Part shown: piece after piece, positions 53,255 through 61,514 of the stretch | Numbering within the stretch: the stretch's first letter is position 1 | How the letters are laid out: every line of letters begins with the position of its first letter | NCBI RefSeq assembly: GCF_014926585.1 | Contig: NZ_CP045422.1 | Coordinates: forward strand, 1,466,501 to 1,530,500 | Direction of reading: 5' to 3' | DNA: 64,000 bases | Source: Devosia beringensis | GTDB taxonomy: Bacteria > Pseudomonadota > Alphaproteobacteria > Rhizobiales > Devosiaceae | Position numbers and translations under genes: made by a program | The notes under the pieces: model-generated | Seen by the model: the letters and a program-made list of their open reading frames with translations, nothing else | What the model was told of the DNA's origin: nothing | Database searches by the model: none

Positions 53255-54316
53255 GCCCGGTGCGTCGATGGTCTCCACGGCCTGATGGCCCGCCGTTGAA
53301 TGGCGGACGATCAACTCGCCGCTCAGTGAATTCTGCGTCGGCGGCAGACTGGAGCGCGCCAGTTGCTGGGTGATCAGTTGCACCGTCAGCTCGACCATGG
53401 CGTCAACGGGCTGCCGGAATGTCGTCAGCGAGTAATGCGGCCAGCGGGTGAGCGCCACATCGTCAAAGCCGGCTATGGCGATATCGTCCGGAATGGTGAG
53501 CCCCAGCGTTTCCTTGAGGGCATCGAATCCCCCCGCCGCCAGAATATCGTTGGCGAAGAATACCGCATCGGTGGGTTCGCCCTGGGCGATCTCCAGCCCG
53601 GCCCGATAGCCGGCCTCGTAGCTGTATTCGCCACCCGGAATGCAGCGCGTCAGCTTCATGCCAAGTTCGGCGACGCGGGTGACGAAGGCATTTTGCCGTT
53701 CCAAATTGGTGGAGGTATGCGGCAGGCCGGCGACGAAGGCGACACGGCGACGCCCCAGCGCATGGAAATGGTCCGCAATGGCGCGAGCGCCCTCGACATT
53801 GTTGCAGCAGACCGAGGTCAGCGTCTCGTCGGGAATGGTGCGATTGACCAGCACGGCGGCGCGGCCCTCGGTTGCCCAGTGCAGCGAGGCGCCAGATAGC
53901 ACCGTGGCGGATATGACCACGACGGCATCGACATTGTATTTACGCAGGGCGACCAGCTGCTCTTCGATATTGGAGCCGCGCGTGATGTTGAACATCAGGC
54001 TCTGCAGCCCGACCCGCTGCAGCTCGCGCGACAGCTTTTCAATCAGCGTCGGATAAAACGGGTTCTGCATTTCCGAGACGACAATGCCGGCAATATTGCT
54101 GCGGCGCGTGGACAGCATCGAGGCAATGGCATTGGGGTGATAGTCGAACTTTTCCGCCGCGCGCAGGATGCGCTGGCGGAGCTCGTTGGAAATCGAGGTC
54201 CCGGGGGAAAATGCGCGGGACACGGCTGACTGACTCACCCCCACCAATCGCGCCAGGTCGCGGGCAGTGATCGGCTTGTGCCGCGCGGCATCGTTCTTGC
54301 CATCCACCTTCGTCAT
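53231..54316 (-). CDS. LacI-family transcriptional regulator
   Basis: About 361-residue repressor. The LacI HTH is at about 16-70 (TARDLARLVGVSQSAVSRAF, then KFDYHPNAIASMLSTRRS). A type-I periplasmic-binding-like effector domain covers about 75-340 (NIAGIVVSEMQNPFYPTLIE, DAVFFANDILAAGGFDAL). ATG 54316 is preferred over an upstream frame. It is divergent from the CaiB/MaoC operon, whose upstream region has an 18-bp perfect palindrome, and a second related site lies at 58131-58156. A sugar or sugar acid is the likely effector. Confidence 0.9.
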   Translation of the reverse strand: MTKVDGKNDAARHKPITARDLARLVGVSQSAVSRAFSPGTSISNELRQRILRAAEKFDYHPNAIASMLSTRRSNIAGIVVSEMQNPFYPTLIEKLSRELQRVGLQSLMFNITRGSNIEEQLVALRKYNVDAVVVISATVLSGASLHWATEGRAAVLVNRTIPDETLTSVCCNNVEGARAIADHFHALGRRRVAFVAGLPHTSTNLERQNAFVTRVAELGMKLTRCIPGGEYSYEAGYRAGLEIAQGEPTDAVFFANDILAAGGFDALKETLGLTIPDDIAIAGFDDVALTRWPHYSLTTFRQPVDAMVELTVQLITQQLARSSLPPTQNSLSGELIVRHSTAGHQAVETIDAPGLPLPTSK

Positions 54317-54390
54317 ACCATCCCCCGTACCCCGCCCTTTATATCCAAGCCCAAGCGCGATGGAAGCCTCCACGTGGTGCGTACTTTATT

Positions 54391-54408
54391 GTTGCATCCG
54401 GATGCAAC
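54391..54408. promoter_or_regulatory. LacI-type operator upstream of the CaiB/MaoC operon
   Basis: GTTGCATCCGGATGCAAC, a perfect 18-bp palindrome with the central CG step typical of LacI-family operators, in the divergent lacI-type / CoA-transferase intergenic region. Confidence 0.75.
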
Positions 54409-54496
54409 GTCATTCTATCGTGTCGGCATCGGCGTGAACTTGACTGCCTCACAGAAGGCGACGTGCTGAGTAACCAATTCTGGGAGGAGTGGGCCG

Positions 54497-56866
54497 ATGG
54501 GTACCGCATTGGGCCATCTGCGGGTGGTCGATTTTTCCAATAGTCTAGCCGGGCAGTATTGCGCCCGACTGTTTGCCGATTATGGCGCTTCGGTCATGCT
54601 GGTGGAGCCGGTGGGCGGCTCGCCCCTGCGCGGCATGGCGCCGTTTTCGCAGGCCGGGGACTCACTGCAGTTCTTCCATCTCAACACCAACAAGCATTCC
54701 CTGGTGCTCGACCGGGACACCGAAGAGGGCGACGCTACCTTCGCCATGCTGCTGGCGGGCGCCGACGTCGCCGTGCTGCCCAATGACACCGATCCGGAGG
54801 CGATCAGCGCGGCCTATCCGTCGCTGGTCGTGGTGCGGCCGTCGCTGTTCGGCACCGATGGTCCGCGCGCGCACTGGCAAGGCCCCGAGATCGTGCTGCA
54901 GGCGCTATCCGGCATGATGCACAATAATGGCGCGGCGGGCCGCGAACCGCTGTTCGGCACGGGCAATCGCGCGGCGATCGCCAGCGGCGTCGGTGCCTTT
55001 GTCGGCGCCCTGGCCGCGCTTTATGTGCGCGAGGACAGCGGGCAAGGCCAGGTGGTGCGGATCGACGCCGCCGAGACCGCGGCCGCCATGTGCTTTCCCT
55101 ATATCATGCAGCACATCTATAACGGCACGGTGCGGCAGCGCACCGAACAGGCCGTGCAGGCCGGACAGGTGCTGTGCCGGGACGGCTGGGTCTGTATCTG
55201 GATCTACAATTTCCGCTGGCATGCCTTGCTCGAGGCGCTCGAACTGGGCGAGCTCGAACACGATCCGCGCTTTGCCGATCCGGCGGACCGCCGTGCCAAC
55301 TGGGATGTGCTGTTTGCCATTTTCCAGGCCAAGGTTGCCGACATGCCGGCCGAGGATCTGGTCGAAATCCTGCAGCGCGCCCAGGTCATTGCCGCCAAGG
55401 CCTATCGACCCTCCGAGCTGGTCCACAACAGCCACCTCGACGCCCGCAACTACTGGTCCGAAGTCGATGGACGCCGCATGCTGGGACCGGCCTTCCGGTT
55501 GACCCGCACGCCGCGCCAGGTTTCGGCGGCTGCGCCGCAGCCCGGCGACGTCGCGCCGCCCGCCTGGACGCCCCGATCGACCATAGCGGCCAGACCGACC
55601 AGCAGCGGCCAGCGGCCGCTCGATGGCCTGCGCGTCATTGAACTCACCACGGCCTGGGCCGGGCCGATGTCGGGGCGGGTGCTGGCCTATATGGGCGCGG
55701 AGTCCATTCACGTGGAGGCTCCCAACCGGGTCAATTCGTGGCGCCTCAACAAGGACCGCCCCAATCCGCACAACTTCCCCGACATGGAGCCGGGAGACCG
55801 GTGGTATGACCGCTCGTTCCTGTTCAATTCGCAGAACGTCAACAAGCTCAGCTGCATCCTCAACCTCAAGACCGAGGGGGGCCGTGCGACGCTGCGGCGC
55901 CTGGTGGCGGTCGCCGATGTGCTGATCTGCAATTTCCGCCCGGGAACGCTCAAGAAGCTGGGCGTGGACTATGAAAGCCTCACGGCGATCAAGCCCGACA
56001 TTATCGTGGCCGAACTGCCCGCCTTTGGCGTCGAGGGGAAGATGTCGAGCTATGCAGCCCTGGGGCCGACAATGGAAATGGCCGCCGGCATGTCCGCGAT
56101 GATCGGCTATCCCGGGGGGCAGCCGGAGGTGACGGGGCCGTCCTATCTCGATCCGATCGGCGGCTTCAACGCGGCGGCGGCGATCCTGACCGCGCTGATC
56201 CACCGCCAGAAGACCGGCGAGGGCCAGTATGTGGAAGTGCCTCAGGTCGAGGCGGCGATGCAGCTGATCGGCGCGGAAATCCTCAAGGCCGGCGAGACCG
56301 GCGACGATCCGGCGCCCAATGGCAACCGGGTCCCGTTTGCCAGCCCGCATGACGCGTTTCCGACCAAGGGCGACGATCAGTGGATCGCCATTGCCGCGCT
56401 CGACGAGACGCAGTGGCGCGCCCTGTGTCAGGCCATGGGGCAGCGCGAGCTGGCCGATGACCCGCGCTTTACCGACCTGGCGCGCCGGCGGGACAATGAG
56501 GACGAGCTGACCGAGATCATTGCCGCCTGGACGAGCAATCACGACAAGCACCAGCTGGCCGAAAGCCTGCAATCGGCGGGCATTGCGGCCGCGCCAGTGC
56601 AGGATCCCAAGGATGTGGCCGAAGACCCCTATCTGGCGCATCGTGGCTTTTTCACCGAGCTCGATCATCCCGATGCGGGACGGCACCGCCACCCCAGCCT
56701 GCCCATTCACCTCAGCACGACGCCCGGCGCCCAGCTGCGTTCGGCACCGCCCTTTGGCTGGCACAACCGCCATGTGCTCGAGACCATTCTCAAGCTTTCG
56801 CCAGAGGAAGTGGCGGCCATCGAGGCCAGCGACGCCATGGGCACCGAACCGCTGGCGGGGGCGTAA
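54497..56866 (+). CDS. Tandem-domain class III (CaiB/BaiF) CoA-transferase
   Basis: 789-residue protein made of two CaiB-type domains. Domain 1 (about 1-370) starts GHLRVVDFSNSLAGQYCARL; domain 2 (about 375-785) starts GLRVIELTTAWAGPMSGRVL. The catalytic Asp is recognisable only in domain 2 (SYLDPIGGFNAAAAI); the aligned place in domain 1 (RAAIASGVGAFVGAL) has no Asp. Similar two-domain proteins with one active Asp are known, DMSP CoA-transferase/lyase DddD being one, but this is not enough to name the substrate. It probably activates a carboxylic acid with CoA for the MaoC proteins that follow. A GGAGG site precedes ATG 54497. Confidence 0.88.
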   Translation: MGTALGHLRVVDFSNSLAGQYCARLFADYGASVMLVEPVGGSPLRGMAPFSQAGDSLQFFHLNTNKHSLVLDRDTEEGDATFAMLLAGADVAVLPNDTDPEAISAAYPSLVVVRPSLFGTDGPRAHWQGPEIVLQALSGMMHNNGAAGREPLFGTGNRAAIASGVGAFVGALAALYVREDSGQGQVVRIDAAETAAAMCFPYIMQHIYNGTVRQRTEQAVQAGQVLCRDGWVCIWIYNFRWHALLEALELGELEHDPRFADPADRRANWDVLFAIFQAKVADMPAEDLVEILQRAQVIAAKAYRPSELVHNSHLDARNYWSEVDGRRMLGPAFRLTRTPRQVSAAAPQPGDVAPPAWTPRSTIAARPTSSGQRPLDGLRVIELTTAWAGPMSGRVLAYMGAESIHVEAPNRVNSWRLNKDRPNPHNFPDMEPGDRWYDRSFLFNSQNVNKLSCILNLKTEGGRATLRRLVAVADVLICNFRPGTLKKLGVDYESLTAIKPDIIVAELPAFGVEGKMSSYAALGPTMEMAAGMSAMIGYPGGQPEVTGPSYLDPIGGFNAAAAILTALIHRQKTGEGQYVEVPQVEAAMQLIGAEILKAGETGDDPAPNGNRVPFASPHDAFPTKGDDQWIAIAALDETQWRALCQAMGQRELADDPRFTDLARRRDNEDELTEIIAAWTSNHDKHQLAESLQSAGIAAAPVQDPKDVAEDPYLAHRGFFTELDHPDAGRHRHPSLPIHLSTTPGAQLRSAPPFGWHNRHVLETILKLSPEEVAAIEASDAMGTEPLAGA

Positions 56867-56867
56867 G

Positions 56868-57674
56868 ATGTCGGCCGAGTTTCCGCGCAGCTTCGACGTG
56901 CATGTCCTGCTCGATGACGCGCCGCATTATCCCGGCTCGATCCATGACGACGTCGTGGCGCGGGCGCGGGGATACAAGGCGGCGCTGATCCCGGGGGCCT
57001 TCGTCTATGGCCATATCAGCCGGGCCGCCATCCACGCCTGGGGCGTCGATTGGGTCGAGCGCGGCGCCATGTCGGCGCGGTTCCGCCGGCCGGTCTACAA
57101 CCATGACGATATCACCGTCACTGCCGGGGCCCTGGAGGATGACGGCAGCCTGCTGCGCAGCGCGGTCAGCGTGCGCAATGGCGATGGCGAGGAAGTGGCC
57201 ACCGGCTGGATCGCGCTGCCGCACCAGCCGGTCCCGGCCCCTGATCCCACCACGCTCGAGCTGCTGGATATGCCCGCCAGTCCGCCCCCAGTTGCGGCCG
57301 GCGCCCTGCCCGTCGGCGCGCCGCTGCATGGACGCGACCGGGAGCTGACGGCGGCGGACTATGCCGCATCGCTGTCGGCCTTTGCCGAACAGCATCCCCT
57401 TTATGCCGAGCACGGCTTTGTCCATTCCGGCATGCTGATGCGAACCGGGATGGGCGACGTCAATGGCGGGTGGAAGTTCCCGGCCGCCGTGGTGCTCGTG
57501 GAAGCCGAGGCGCAGCATTTCCGGCCGGTTTACCCAGGCCAAACGATCCGCACCGCGGGCAGGATTGCCGAAACATATGAACGCAAGGGCAAGCACTATT
57601 TCGTTTCCGACGAGGTGCTGCTTGCCGATGGCGTTCCGGCCGCGCGCTTCAGAAGGACCCAGATCTATGGCTGA
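56868..57674 (+). CDS. Double-hotdog MaoC-like acyl-CoA hydratase/dehydratase
   Basis: 268-residue protein with two hotdog halves. The N-terminal half has SIHDDVVARARGYKAALIPG and YGHISRAAI; the C-terminal half has EHGFVHSGMLMR and HFRPVYPGQTIRTAGRI. The catalytic Asp/His pair of R-hydratases is not obvious in the usual form, so activity is uncertain. It starts one base after the CoA-transferase stop and overlaps the next gene by 8 bases. Likely hydrates or dehydrates the CoA ester made upstream. Confidence 0.75.
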   Translation: MSAEFPRSFDVHVLLDDAPHYPGSIHDDVVARARGYKAALIPGAFVYGHISRAAIHAWGVDWVERGAMSARFRRPVYNHDDITVTAGALEDDGSLLRSAVSVRNGDGEEVATGWIALPHQPVPAPDPTTLELLDMPASPPPVAAGALPVGAPLHGRDRELTAADYAASLSAFAEQHPLYAEHGFVHSGMLMRTGMGDVNGGWKFPAAVVLVEAEAQHFRPVYPGQTIRTAGRIAETYERKGKHYFVSDEVLLADGVPAARFRRTQIYG

Positions 57675-58116
57675 TGACTGGACCGGCTCGGTCACCGATC
57701 TGACCGCTACCTATACGAGGACCGTCACGGCGGAGGATATTGCGCGCTTTGCCGAGTTGAGCGGGGACGACTACGAAGCCCATACGGATCCACAGGTCAT
57801 GGCGGCGTCGGCCTTTGGCGGCATCATCGCCCATGGGGCGCTGCTGGTGGGCTATATGTCGGCCGCTGGCACCAGGGCGATCCGGGTGGCGCAAGAGCGG
57901 GGCAATACCAGCACGCCGGTGGCGCTGGGCTATGAGCGCATGCGCTTTGTGGCACCGGTCTTTCCCGGCGACACGGTGACCGTGTCCTACACCGTCACCA
58001 GCGTGGATTCCGAACGCCACCGCTCGCTGGCCGACATCGCCGTGACCAACCAGTCCGGCACGACAATGGCTGTCGCCGAACACATTATGAAATGGCTGCC
58101 AAATACCACCGTTTAG
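57667..58116 (+). CDS. MaoC-family (R)-specific acyl-CoA hydratase
   Basis: 149-residue single hotdog protein with the classical MaoC motif: RFAELSGDDYEAHTD giving catalytic Asp and His, then FGGIIAHGALLVGYMS. Typical length. It hydrates enoyl-CoA esters. 8-base overlap with the preceding gene; it may form a functional pair with that double-hotdog protein. Confidence 0.85.
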   Translation: MADDWTGSVTDLTATYTRTVTAEDIARFAELSGDDYEAHTDPQVMAASAFGGIIAHGALLVGYMSAAGTRAIRVAQERGNTSTPVALGYERMRFVAPVFPGDTVTVSYTVTSVDSERHRSLADIAVTNQSGTTMAVAEHIMKWLPNTTV

Positions 58117-58130
58117 GCGGGAATTCGGCC

Positions 58131-58156
58131 TTGCATCCGGATGCATTCGATGCAAG
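58131..58156. promoter_or_regulatory. Second LacI-type operator (two overlapping palindromes)
   Basis: TTGCATCCGGATGCAT (58131-58146) repeats 15 of 16 inner bases of the 54391 operator. It overlaps ATGCATTCGATGCAA (58141-58155), a second, related inverted repeat. It lies between the MaoC gene and the thioesterase gene, where an internal promoter would be expected. Confidence 0.7.
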
Positions 58157-58267
58157 GTTTAGGTGCCGGTGACAGGTTGACGCCAGAAACAACCGACCAG
58201 GCCGATGGGAGAATTAGCGAATGCAAGACCGCTTGCCGCGCATGGTTGCGCCATGGGTAAGGCTGTC

Positions 58268-58708
58268 ATGAACAGCCGGGCTCCCGCCGAGCGTCGCGCG
58301 GCGTTCCGCTGGTTTACCGGCGTGACCTTGCGCTGGAACGACATCGATATTTTCGGGCACGTCAACAACGCCCGCTATTACGAGTTTTTCGACACGACGG
58401 TGCTGGGGTTCCTGCACACCCGTGACCTGGGGATAGGCACGGAAAGGGCAGCCATGGTGGTGGCCGAGAATGGCTGCCGCTTCCATCGCGAAATCGTCTT
58501 CGCCGACCGGCTGGAGATGGGATTGCGGGTCGAGCATATCGGCACGTCGTCGGCGCGCTACGGGCTGGCCGCCTTCGTCAATGACGACGAGGAAGCATCG
58601 GCATCCGGCCATTTCGTGCATGTTTTCGTCGACCAGCAGACCAAACGGCCCAAGCCGTTTCCGACCCCGGTGCGCGAGCATCTTGAGAGCATTCTAGTAG
58701 CGGCCTGA
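58268..58708 (+). CDS. Acyl-CoA thioesterase (4HBT hotdog family)
   Basis: About 146-residue hotdog thioesterase. The catalytic Asp is in TLRWNDIDIFGHVNNARYYE, the hallmark of the 4-hydroxybenzoyl-CoA thioesterase type; YGLAAFVNDDEEASASGHFV follows. Starts at 58205, 58253 and 58268 are all open; 58268 has AAGG at good spacing. It would release a free acid from CoA at the end of the CoA-dependent steps. It lies downstream of the second LacI-type operator and may have its own promoter. Confidence 0.85.
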   Translation: MNSRAPAERRAAFRWFTGVTLRWNDIDIFGHVNNARYYEFFDTTVLGFLHTRDLGIGTERAAMVVAENGCRFHREIVFADRLEMGLRVEHIGTSSARYGLAAFVNDDEEASASGHFVHVFVDQQTKRPKPFPTPVREHLESILVAA

Positions 58709-58721
58709 GGAGGGCTGACCC

Positions 58722-59837
58722 ATGGCCAAAGCATCTGTCATCAAATCGGTTGACGCCTTCCAGGTCGCCTGGAATTCTAATGACGCGCCCGGCCGGCGCA
58801 GCGCCATTGTCCGCGTCACGACCGAAGAGGGCATTGTCGGCTATGGCGAGGCGTCCCCGATGTTCGGGGGCGAGCATTCGCTATGGGTGCTGCGCGACGC
58901 TGCCGAAACCCTGATCGGTGCCGATGTCCTGGACCATTCGGTGATCTATGACCGGCTGTTGCACCGCTATATCAAGCTGGGGCCGGAGGGCGCGGTGACC
59001 GGAGCGCTGGCGGCGCTCGACATTGCCCTGTGGGACATCAAGGGCAAGCTCTTCGAGCTGCCGATCTACAAGCTGCTGGGCGGGGCCTGGCGCACCGAGG
59101 TGCCGTTCTATGCATCGATCGGCGGCAATGCCAGTCGCGGCGTCGACGACACGGTGCGCGTGGTGGAACAGCGCTGGCTGGCGGAAAAGCCGGCGGCGAT
59201 CAAGATCCGCTGGGATGGCGACCGGACGCGGCAGGATTTCGATATCCCCGGCGATATCGCCAAGGCCAAGGCCGTGCGCAAGCTGGTCGGGGACGACTTC
59301 CCGCTCGCCTTCGATGCCAATAATCAATATTCGGTCGGCGGCGCCATCCGCGTGGGCCGGGCGCTCGAGGAGCTGGGCTATATCTGGTTCGAAGAGCCGG
59401 TGCAGCACTATGACGTGCGCGCCATGGGTGAGGTCGCGCAGCGGCTCGACATCACCGTGTCCGCCGCCGAGCAGACCTATACGACCCAGGCCTTGGTCGA
59501 CATCATCAATGCCGGTGTGCGCATGGTGCAGCCCGATATCGTCAAGATGGGCGGCATTACCGGGCTGATGCAGTGCGCCGCCATCGCCTTCGCGCATGGC
59601 GTGGAACTGGTGCCGCACCAGACCCAGCCGACCATCGGCCACATGGCGAACCTGCATGTGCTGGCCACCATCATGCACCTGACCAAGCCCGCCGAATTTG
59701 CCGATCCGGACACCAGGATGCACCCCGCCTTCAGCAACCCACCCAAGCCGGTGGATGGCAAGTTCCAGATCCCCGACAGCCCGGGCCTCGGGCTCGATAT
59801 CATCGACAGTGAACTTGAACAAAGACGCGTCCGCTAA
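58722..59837 (+). CDS. Enolase-superfamily (mandelate racemase/muconate lactonizing-type) enzyme
   Basis: 371-residue enolase-superfamily enzyme, distinct from the tandem pair at 46-48 kb. Metal ligands are visible as AFDANNQYS (Asp), FEEPVQHYD (Glu) and SAAEQTYTT (Glu). The second-strand motif is AIKIRWDGD (K-x-R), and the late His is in LVPHQTQPTIGH. MFGGEHSLW and LGGAWRTEVPFYASIGG are further markers. It likely dehydrates or isomerises an acid delivered by the adjacent transporter. Fourteen bases follow the thioesterase gene. Confidence 0.88.
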   Translation: MAKASVIKSVDAFQVAWNSNDAPGRRSAIVRVTTEEGIVGYGEASPMFGGEHSLWVLRDAAETLIGADVLDHSVIYDRLLHRYIKLGPEGAVTGALAALDIALWDIKGKLFELPIYKLLGGAWRTEVPFYASIGGNASRGVDDTVRVVEQRWLAEKPAAIKIRWDGDRTRQDFDIPGDIAKAKAVRKLVGDDFPLAFDANNQYSVGGAIRVGRALEELGYIWFEEPVQHYDVRAMGEVAQRLDITVSAAEQTYTTQALVDIINAGVRMVQPDIVKMGGITGLMQCAAIAFAHGVELVPHQTQPTIGHMANLHVLATIMHLTKPAEFADPDTRMHPAFSNPPKPVDGKFQIPDSPGLGLDIIDSELEQRRVR

Positions 59838-59864
59838 GGCCCCAACTATTCGTGAGGAACCAGT

Positions 59865-61457
59865 ATGACTTTGAATCGTCGCCATTTTATCGAGCTGGCA
59901 GCAGCGTCCACCGCCGTGACCGCGTTCAGCTCGACCGCCGCCCGCGCCCAGAGCGATGACACGATCCGCATCGGCATTGCGGCCAATAATCCGCGCCATT
60001 CCGACCCCAACCAGACGACGCAGGGGCCGGACAACTGGGCCGTCGAGCAGATGTATGAGCAATTGGTGCGCCCCGAGGACGGGCGGTTTGCACTCACCCC
60101 CGAGGACTACCTTCCGGTGCTCGCGACCGAGTGGAGCGTTTCGGAAGACGCCAAGACCTGGACCTTCAAGCTGCGCGAAGGCGTGCAGTTCCATCGCGGC
60201 TATGGGGAAATGACCGCCGAAGACGCGGCTTTCACCTTTCTCAAGGCCAAGGAATTCGGCACGTCGCGGGTGATCTTTGCCAATATCGCGGATGCGGTGG
60301 CAGCGGGCCCCTATGAGCTGGTCATCACCCTGCTGGCGCCCGACGTGAACTTCCTGGGTACGACGGTGTTTTCGCTGAACGCCAATATCGCCTCCAAGAA
60401 GGCCTATGAGGAAATTGGTGTCGAGGCTTTCACCACCGATGCCATCGGCACCGGCCCTTATGAACTGGTGCGCTTCGATGCCGAAAGCGGGCTCTATCTG
60501 CAGCGCTTTGCCGATTACTGGGGCGAGCCGGCCAAGGTCGGCAATATCGAATGCCTCTACATTGCCGATACCACCGCCCGGACCCTGGCCTTGGTGTCTG
60601 GCCAGGTGGATATGATCGAGGCGGTGCGGGCGCCGGGCTGGATCGATTCCATCCTGCAGCGCGACCCCACCCTGCAGATCGACATGACCGTGCCGGGCTC
60701 GTTCAACACGCTGCATGTCAACCTCACCCGCGCTCCCTTCGACAATCTGCTGGTGCGCCAGGCGCTGATGCACGCCATCGATCGCCCCACGGTTTCCCAG
60801 GCGCTGGCGCCCATGGGCGGCCTGCTGGTCGGCCTGCAGCCGGATTTTTTCCCCCCTAACCTCACCACCGAGGAACTGCCCGAAGAGCTGCGCTATCCCT
60901 ATGATCCGGAGCGGGCGCGGGCCTTGCTGGCCGAGGCCGGTTTCCCCGATGGCGTGAGCTTTGATGCGCTTTGCAGCCAGCGCGAGGATTATTCCTCGAC
61001 CATGCTGATCGTGCAGGAGCTGATCCGGCCGGCCGGGTTCAACATGAACCTGATCATCGGCGATCACACCGCCTATCATGCGGATAACCGCTCGGACAAA
61101 AACACGCTGGCTATGCATGCCTCAAGCTATCCGCCCATCCCGTCACAGCTCTATATCCAGCAGCTTTATTCTAAGGCTGAGGTGAAGGCCGACGGCTCGG
61201 GCGGCGGCAATTACAGCCATTACGGCGTAGCCATTCCGGGTGTCGACGAGCTGATCGAACAGGCGCTCAGCGCCACGAACTATGACACCTATCTGCAATT
61301 GTGCCGCGACATCGAACTGCAGGTCCTGCGCGACCTGCCGCTGATCGGTCTGTCGACACTGTCCTACACCATGGTGCGCAATTCGCGTCTCGAGCTCGGC
61401 TACGAGGTCCAGAGCGGCTACGCACGATGGAGACTACACCGCGCCACAAAGGCGTAG
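59865..61457 (+). CDS. Tat-exported dipeptide-type ABC substrate-binding protein, copy 1
   Basis: 530-residue SBP_bac_5 protein. The N-terminus NRRHFIELAAASTAVTAFSS is a twin-arginine signal, ending near ARAQ. The body carries IGIAANNPRHSDPNQTTQGP, EYLP-like EDYLPVLATEWSVSEDAKTW and ALMHAIDRPTVSQAL. It is very similar over its whole length to the protein encoded next, so the two are recent tandem duplicates. Likely ligand: the acid or conjugate consumed by the enzymes upstream. Confidence 0.9.
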   Translation: MTLNRRHFIELAAASTAVTAFSSTAARAQSDDTIRIGIAANNPRHSDPNQTTQGPDNWAVEQMYEQLVRPEDGRFALTPEDYLPVLATEWSVSEDAKTWTFKLREGVQFHRGYGEMTAEDAAFTFLKAKEFGTSRVIFANIADAVAAGPYELVITLLAPDVNFLGTTVFSLNANIASKKAYEEIGVEAFTTDAIGTGPYELVRFDAESGLYLQRFADYWGEPAKVGNIECLYIADTTARTLALVSGQVDMIEAVRAPGWIDSILQRDPTLQIDMTVPGSFNTLHVNLTRAPFDNLLVRQALMHAIDRPTVSQALAPMGGLLVGLQPDFFPPNLTTEELPEELRYPYDPERARALLAEAGFPDGVSFDALCSQREDYSSTMLIVQELIRPAGFNMNLIIGDHTAYHADNRSDKNTLAMHASSYPPIPSQLYIQQLYSKAEVKADGSGGGNYSHYGVAIPGVDELIEQALSATNYDTYLQLCRDIELQVLRDLPLIGLSTLSYTMVRNSRLELGYEVQSGYARWRLHRATKA

Positions 61458-61463
61458 AGATGG

Positions 61464-61489
61464 CGGCGCCTGGTGGAGGCCAGGCGTCG
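61464..61489 (+). promoter_or_regulatory. Hairpin between the two binding-protein genes
   Basis: CGGCGCCTGG, loop TGGAGG, CCAGGCGTCG: 10-bp stem with one G-T wobble, just after the first binding-protein stop (61457). Confidence 0.6.
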
Positions 61490-61514
61490 TCTCAACTGGG
61501 AGGAGGATCCCCAA

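Noticed and set aside
54905-56773. Minus-strand open frame of 622 codons
   Set aside because: Shadow of the tandem CaiB gene; composition is that of antisense high-GC DNA.
54497-56866. Naming the tandem CoA-transferase DddD (DMSP lyase)
   Set aside because: Domain layout is similar, but the neighbours (MaoC, thioesterase, Dpp transporter) do not match known ddd clusters and residue-level comparison was not possible.
58881-61118. Minus-strand open frame of 745 codons
   Set aside because: Runs across two unrelated plus-strand genes (enolase-superfamily enzyme and binding protein), which a true gene would not do.
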